DNA from: Bacillota bacterium
GTDB taxonomy: Bacteria; Bacillota; Clostridia; Acetivibrionales; DTU013
Direction of reading: 5' to 3'
Assembly (NCBI GenBank): GCA_023415815.1
Contig: JAEZJL010000384.1
Span: 1 to 9,747, forward strand
Length of the DNA stretch: 9,747 bases
Positions 7,475 to 9,747 of this stretch are shown one piece after another. Within the stretch, counting starts at the first letter, position 1. Every line of letters starts with the position of its first letter. Both the position numbers and the translations under genes were made by a program. Below the pieces are notes generated by a model. It was not told where the DNA came from. It made no database searches and saw only the letters and a program-made list of their open reading frames with translations.

Positions 7475-8377
7475 CTAGCCCGGCAGCTGAAGGCCGGAGG
7501 AGGCTTTTTTCTTTCCAGGCTTCAGTTCGGCTATAAGCATGCCGGCCAGTATGAGCGCACAGCCAATGGCCGAGGTGACGCCAAGCACCTCGGTCTTTCC
7601 CTCCGCATTTGGAATAATCATGGCGAAAATAGCGGCAAAAACAGGCTCCGCGGCGAAAATCAGAGCCGTATGCGTAGGAGTGGTGTCCTTCTGCGCGATC
7701 GTCTGTCCGCCGAAGGCCAGCGCGGTGCCAAGGACTGCCGTTATAAGAATGATTGTAACGGATGTGCCGTTGAAGACCGCAGGCTTGAAATCAAATGCAA
7801 GCCAGATAACGGCACTTATGACGCCCGTAAAACCCACCTGCATGATTGCCATAAGCGGCGCATCCTCTTTTTCCGTGAATCTGTCGATAAAGATAATCTG
7901 GAATGCCCAGCAGATGGAACAAAGAAAGGTCAGCAGGTCGCCGATGTTGAATTTGAAGCTCAGCCCTCCCGACAGGAAGAAAAGGCCGACAAAGGCTGTT
8001 AGAACGCCGATCAGGGAGGCCCCGTCGGGCTTCTTCTTGAGTATGAATGCTGAAATGAAAGGCACTATAACGACGTTAAGTCCCGTTATAAATCCGGAAT
8101 TTGAAGCGGTGGTGGTAAACAGGCCGTTTACCTGCAGCGCCATCCCCGCAAACATAAAAAGGCCCAGTATACAGCCGTACAGCAGGGTCCTCTTTCTAAA
8201 ATGCCTGAAATTCCTGTGAAAAATGGCGGCAAGGATGAAAGCGGCGAGCAGGAAGCGCAAGGCCATGTATCCGAATGCCGGCAGATATGAAAGTATCATT
8301 TTCATGAGCGGAAAGGAAGAACCCCAGACTACGGTGATAATCAGAAGCAACGCGTCCGCCTTAAGTTTTTTTGTCAT
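7475..8377 (-). CDS. DMT superfamily (EamA family) transporter
   Basis: This is a 300-residue inner-membrane carrier of the drug/metabolite transporter superfamily; its substrate cannot be read from sequence. It has the usual two EamA halves of five helices each. Approximate hydrophobic segments are 9-28, 34-52, 66-84, 95-113, 120-138, then 146-164, 175-194, 206-224, 237-256 and 266-284. Family-typical patches are VVWGSSFPLMK near the N terminus, ALRFLLAA at 39-46, and TALIFAAEPVFAAIFA at 237-252 in the second half. The C-terminal tail after 285 is lysine-rich, which suits a cytoplasmic end. Members characterised elsewhere export amino acids or other metabolites. The ATG lies 2 bases after the stop of the upstream ATPase gene, and only a weak AGAAGG 10 bases before it serves as ribosome binding site, so translation is probably coupled. 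Family assignment is secure; an amino acid export role is a guess from context. Confidence 0.93.
   Translation of the reverse strand: MTKKLKADALLLIITVVWGSSFPLMKMILSYLPAFGYMALRFLLAAFILAAIFHRNFRHFRKRTLLYGCILGLFMFAGMALQVNGLFTTTASNSGFITGLNVVIVPFISAFILKKKPDGASLIGVLTAFVGLFFLSGGLSFKFNIGDLLTFLCSICWAFQIIFIDRFTEKEDAPLMAIMQVGFTGVISAVIWLAFDFKPAVFNGTSVTIILITAVLGTALAFGGQTIAQKDTTPTHTALIFAAEPVFAAIFAMIIPNAEGKTEVLGVTSAIGCALILAGMLIAELKPGKKKASSGLQLPG
7490..7514 (+). terminator. Weak intrinsic terminator candidate for the 6345 gene
   Basis: AAGGCC (7490-7495) can pair with GGCTTT (7502-7507) through six pairs including one G-U, with loop GGAGGA. The T run from 7505 continues to 7510 and, after one C, to 7514. 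It lies 45 bases after the stop codon of the plus-strand gene, inside the last codons of the convergent transporter gene, where the T run is read as lysine codons. The stem is short, so termination may be inefficient. Confidence 0.33.
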
Positions 8378-8379
8378 CG

Positions 8380-9135
8380 CTACAGCACCTTCTGCAGAAA
8401 CGCCCTGGTCCTTTCATTTTGAGGATTTGTAAATATATCCTCGGGAGAGCCCTCTTCCTTTATTTCGCCGTTGTCCATGAATATCACGCGGGTGCCTACC
8501 TCCCTGGCAAAGCCCATTTCATGGGTCACCACAAGCATTGTCATGCCCTCTTTCGCCAGGTCCTTCATGACCTCCAGTACCTCGCCCACAAGCTCGGGGT
8601 CAAGGGCCGAGGTAGGCTCGTCAAACAGCATTATTTTAGGCTTCATCGCCAGCGCGCGGGCGATTGCCACCCTCTGCTGCTGGCCGCCGGAGAGGCGCGA
8701 GGGAAATTCGTCCTTCTTGTCCTCAAGTCCCACTTTTTTCAGCAGCTCTATGGCGTATTCCACAGCCTCTTGCTTCGGTACCTTTTTAACTGTGACAGGC
8801 GCTTCCATAACATTTTGCAGGACAGTCATATGCGGAAACAGGTTGAACCTCTGAAAGACCATGCCCAGCTCGGAGCATATCTCGGAAATCTTTTTCTGCG
8901 ATACCTTCAGCTGATCCCTCCCGGCGACCCTTTCATCCACCAGATCGCCTTCTATGAAGACACGTCCGCTCGTTATCCTCTCAAGGTGGTTCAGGCAGCG
9001 GAGCAGCGTGCTCTTGCCCGAGCCGCTCGGACCGATAATACAGACCACCTCGCCCTTTGACACCTCTAAGTTGATATTCTTCAATACCTGGAGGTTACCG
9101 AACGATTTATCAACGTTTTCCATTTTCAGCATCAT
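8380..9135 (-). CDS. Polar amino acid ABC transporter ATPase (GlnQ/HisP type)
   Basis: This 251-residue cytoplasmic ATPase powers a PAAT-family importer. All ABC motifs are intact: Walker A GPSGSGKST at 35-43, Q-loop Q95 in MVFQRFNLFPHMT, signature LSGGQQQR at 148-155, Walker B IMLFDEPTSALD at 168-179 with catalytic E173, and switch H205 in VTHEMGFA. The sequence around FQRFNLFPHMTVLQNV and the ending typed PEDIFTNPQNERTRAFL are characteristic of amino acid importers (GlnQ, ArtM, HisP). The start at 9135 is chosen because AGGAGG (9150-9145) sits 9 bases upstream. GTG 9138, ATG 9132 and ATG 9123 are in-frame alternatives. The reading frame is open upstream to an ATG at 9186, but that part overlaps the permease gene. 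Substrate is unknown; glutamine, arginine or cystine are all possible. Confidence 0.94.
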   Translation of the reverse strand: MMLKMENVDKSFGNLQVLKNINLEVSKGEVVCIIGPSGSGKSTLLRCLNHLERITSGRVFIEGDLVDERVAGRDQLKVSQKKISEICSELGMVFQRFNLFPHMTVLQNVMEAPVTVKKVPKQEAVEYAIELLKKVGLEDKKDEFPSRLSGGQQQRVAIARALAMKPKIMLFDEPTSALDPELVGEVLEVMKDLAKEGMTMLVVTHEMGFAREVGTRVIFMDNGEIKEEGSPEDIFTNPQNERTRAFLQKVL

Positions 9136-9148
9136 CACGCTCAACCTC

Positions 9149-9747
9149 CTATTCGTATATGGAATATTTCCTCTCAAGCTTTTCAAAGATGTAGGTAAAC
9201 AGCGTTGTCAGCAGCAGGTACAGTGCGGCCGACGGCAGGTATATGGCTGCCTTGCCCGTCGCGTTTGCGATCTGTGTGGTCGTCCTCATCAGATCCGTCA
9301 TGCCGATTACCGATACAAGCGCCGAGTCCTTCAGCAGGGCAATGAATTCGTTTCCGACCGGAGGTATCAGCCTCCTGTAGGACTGCGGGACAATAATTCT
9401 TTTCATGGCCTGTCCGTAGCCCATGCCCAGCGCTTTGGCTGCTTCCATCTGGCCTTTATCGATCGACTGGATGGCGGCTCTTATTATCTCCGCCAGGTAC
9501 GCGGCGGAGTTCAAAGCCAGCGCGATAAAAGCGGAAGGCATCTGGGGAAGCGTTATAGGCGTAAAAAGCGGCAGTGCGAAATATATGAAAAAGATCTGCA
9601 TGATCAGGGGAGTTCCCCTGAATATCCAGATGTAGAACCAGGAAACCTTGTCCAGTATCCTGTTCTTGGAGAGCCTGCCCAGCGCAAGGAAAAGACCCAG
9701 GATCATACCGAAAAAAACAGATACGACGGTCAGCTCCAGCGTAACGC
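9149..9747 (-). CDS. Polar amino acid ABC transporter permease (GlnP/HisM type), 5' end outside window
   Basis: This is the inner-membrane permease that pairs with the ATPase encoded 13 bases downstream. Its frame is open to the right edge and 198 codons are visible; the first visible residues VTLELTVVSVFFG match the N-terminal helix of this family. With a usual length of 215-225, only some 15-25 residues are missing. The ATG at 9706 is internal, not the start. Features include FRGTPLIMQIFFIYFALP, typical of PAAT permeases, and the EAA loop EAAKALGMGYGQAMKRIIVPQ-type segment at visible residues 101-121, which contacts the ATPase. The C terminus, KLERKYSIYE, is family-typical. The TAG stop forms the first bases of the TAGGAGG ribosome binding site of the ATPase gene. 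A periplasmic-type binding protein gene probably lies to the right. Confidence 0.93.
   Translation of the reverse strand, partial: VTLELTVVSVFFGMILGLFLALGRLSKNRILDKVSWFYIWIFRGTPLIMQIFFIYFALPLFTPITLPQMPSAFIALALNSAAYLAEIIRAAIQSIDKGQMEAAKALGMGYGQAMKRIIVPQSYRRLIPPVGNEFIALLKDSALVSVIGMTDLMRTTTQIANATGKAAIYLPSAALYLLLTTLFTYIFEKLERKYSIYE

Noticed and set aside
8204..8217. 14-base match CCTGAAATTCCTGT shared with 1113-1126
   Set aside because: Both copies are minus-strand codons for RNFR in unrelated proteins, and a 14-base match is not surprising in a window of this size.
8371..9060. Plus-strand open frame of 229 codons opposite the ATPase gene
   Set aside because: It is fully antisense to a gene with all ABC motifs intact and has no recognisable family. 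The plus-strand frame at 7539-8219 opposite the DMT gene is rejected for the same reason.
9136..9186. N-terminal extension of the ABC ATPase from the ATG at 9186
   Set aside because: It would overlap the permease C terminus and begin before the AGGAGG site; PAAT ATPases begin close to the residues encoded from 9135.

Overview
The window looks like chromosomal DNA from a Bacillota (Firmicutes) genome, most likely a moderately GC-rich member of the Clostridia. The evidence is the addB-addA gene order, an AddB with an iron-sulfur cysteine set, strong AGGAGG-type ribosome binding sites, and a PAAT-type amino acid transporter arranged as in Clostridia. The genus cannot be fixed from the sequence alone. 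No rRNA, tRNA, CRISPR array, transposase gene or prophage gene is visible.

Layout. Positions 1-6095 (minus strand) hold the addB-addA operon for the AddAB helicase-nuclease. addB (2655-6095) is complete and addA (1-2582) is cut by the left edge after 860 codons. A good sigma-A promoter with an extended -10 lies just upstream of addB. Positions 6102-6344 are a 243-base divergent spacer with several short symmetric motifs. Positions 6345-7445 (plus strand) hold a stand-alone gene for a 366-residue protein with aspartate-rich calcium-binding-like loops and no recognisable export signal; its function is unknown. Positions 7475-9747 (minus strand) hold a tightly packed operon: a polar amino acid ABC permease (5' end outside the window), its ATPase, and a DMT/EamA-family exporter that starts 2 bases after the ATPase stop codon.

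How the genes work together. AddA and AddB form one enzyme that processes double-strand DNA ends for RecA-dependent repair. The permease and ATPase form an importer whose binding protein is probably encoded to the right of the window. The DMT protein is a ten-helix carrier that appears to be co-transcribed with them, so one operon may encode both uptake and efflux of small metabolites.

Most of the window is ordinary housekeeping sequence. The most interesting item is inside addA: two exact 13-base copies of a GGGGACGGTTCTT-type motif, 36 bases apart, keep the reading frame and add about 20 residues (GDGS...GDGS) to the protein. This looks like a dispersed intergenic-type repeat that has landed in a coding region and been tolerated. 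Second is the orphan calcium-loop protein together with its motif-rich upstream spacer. I did not find a clear new multi-gene system.
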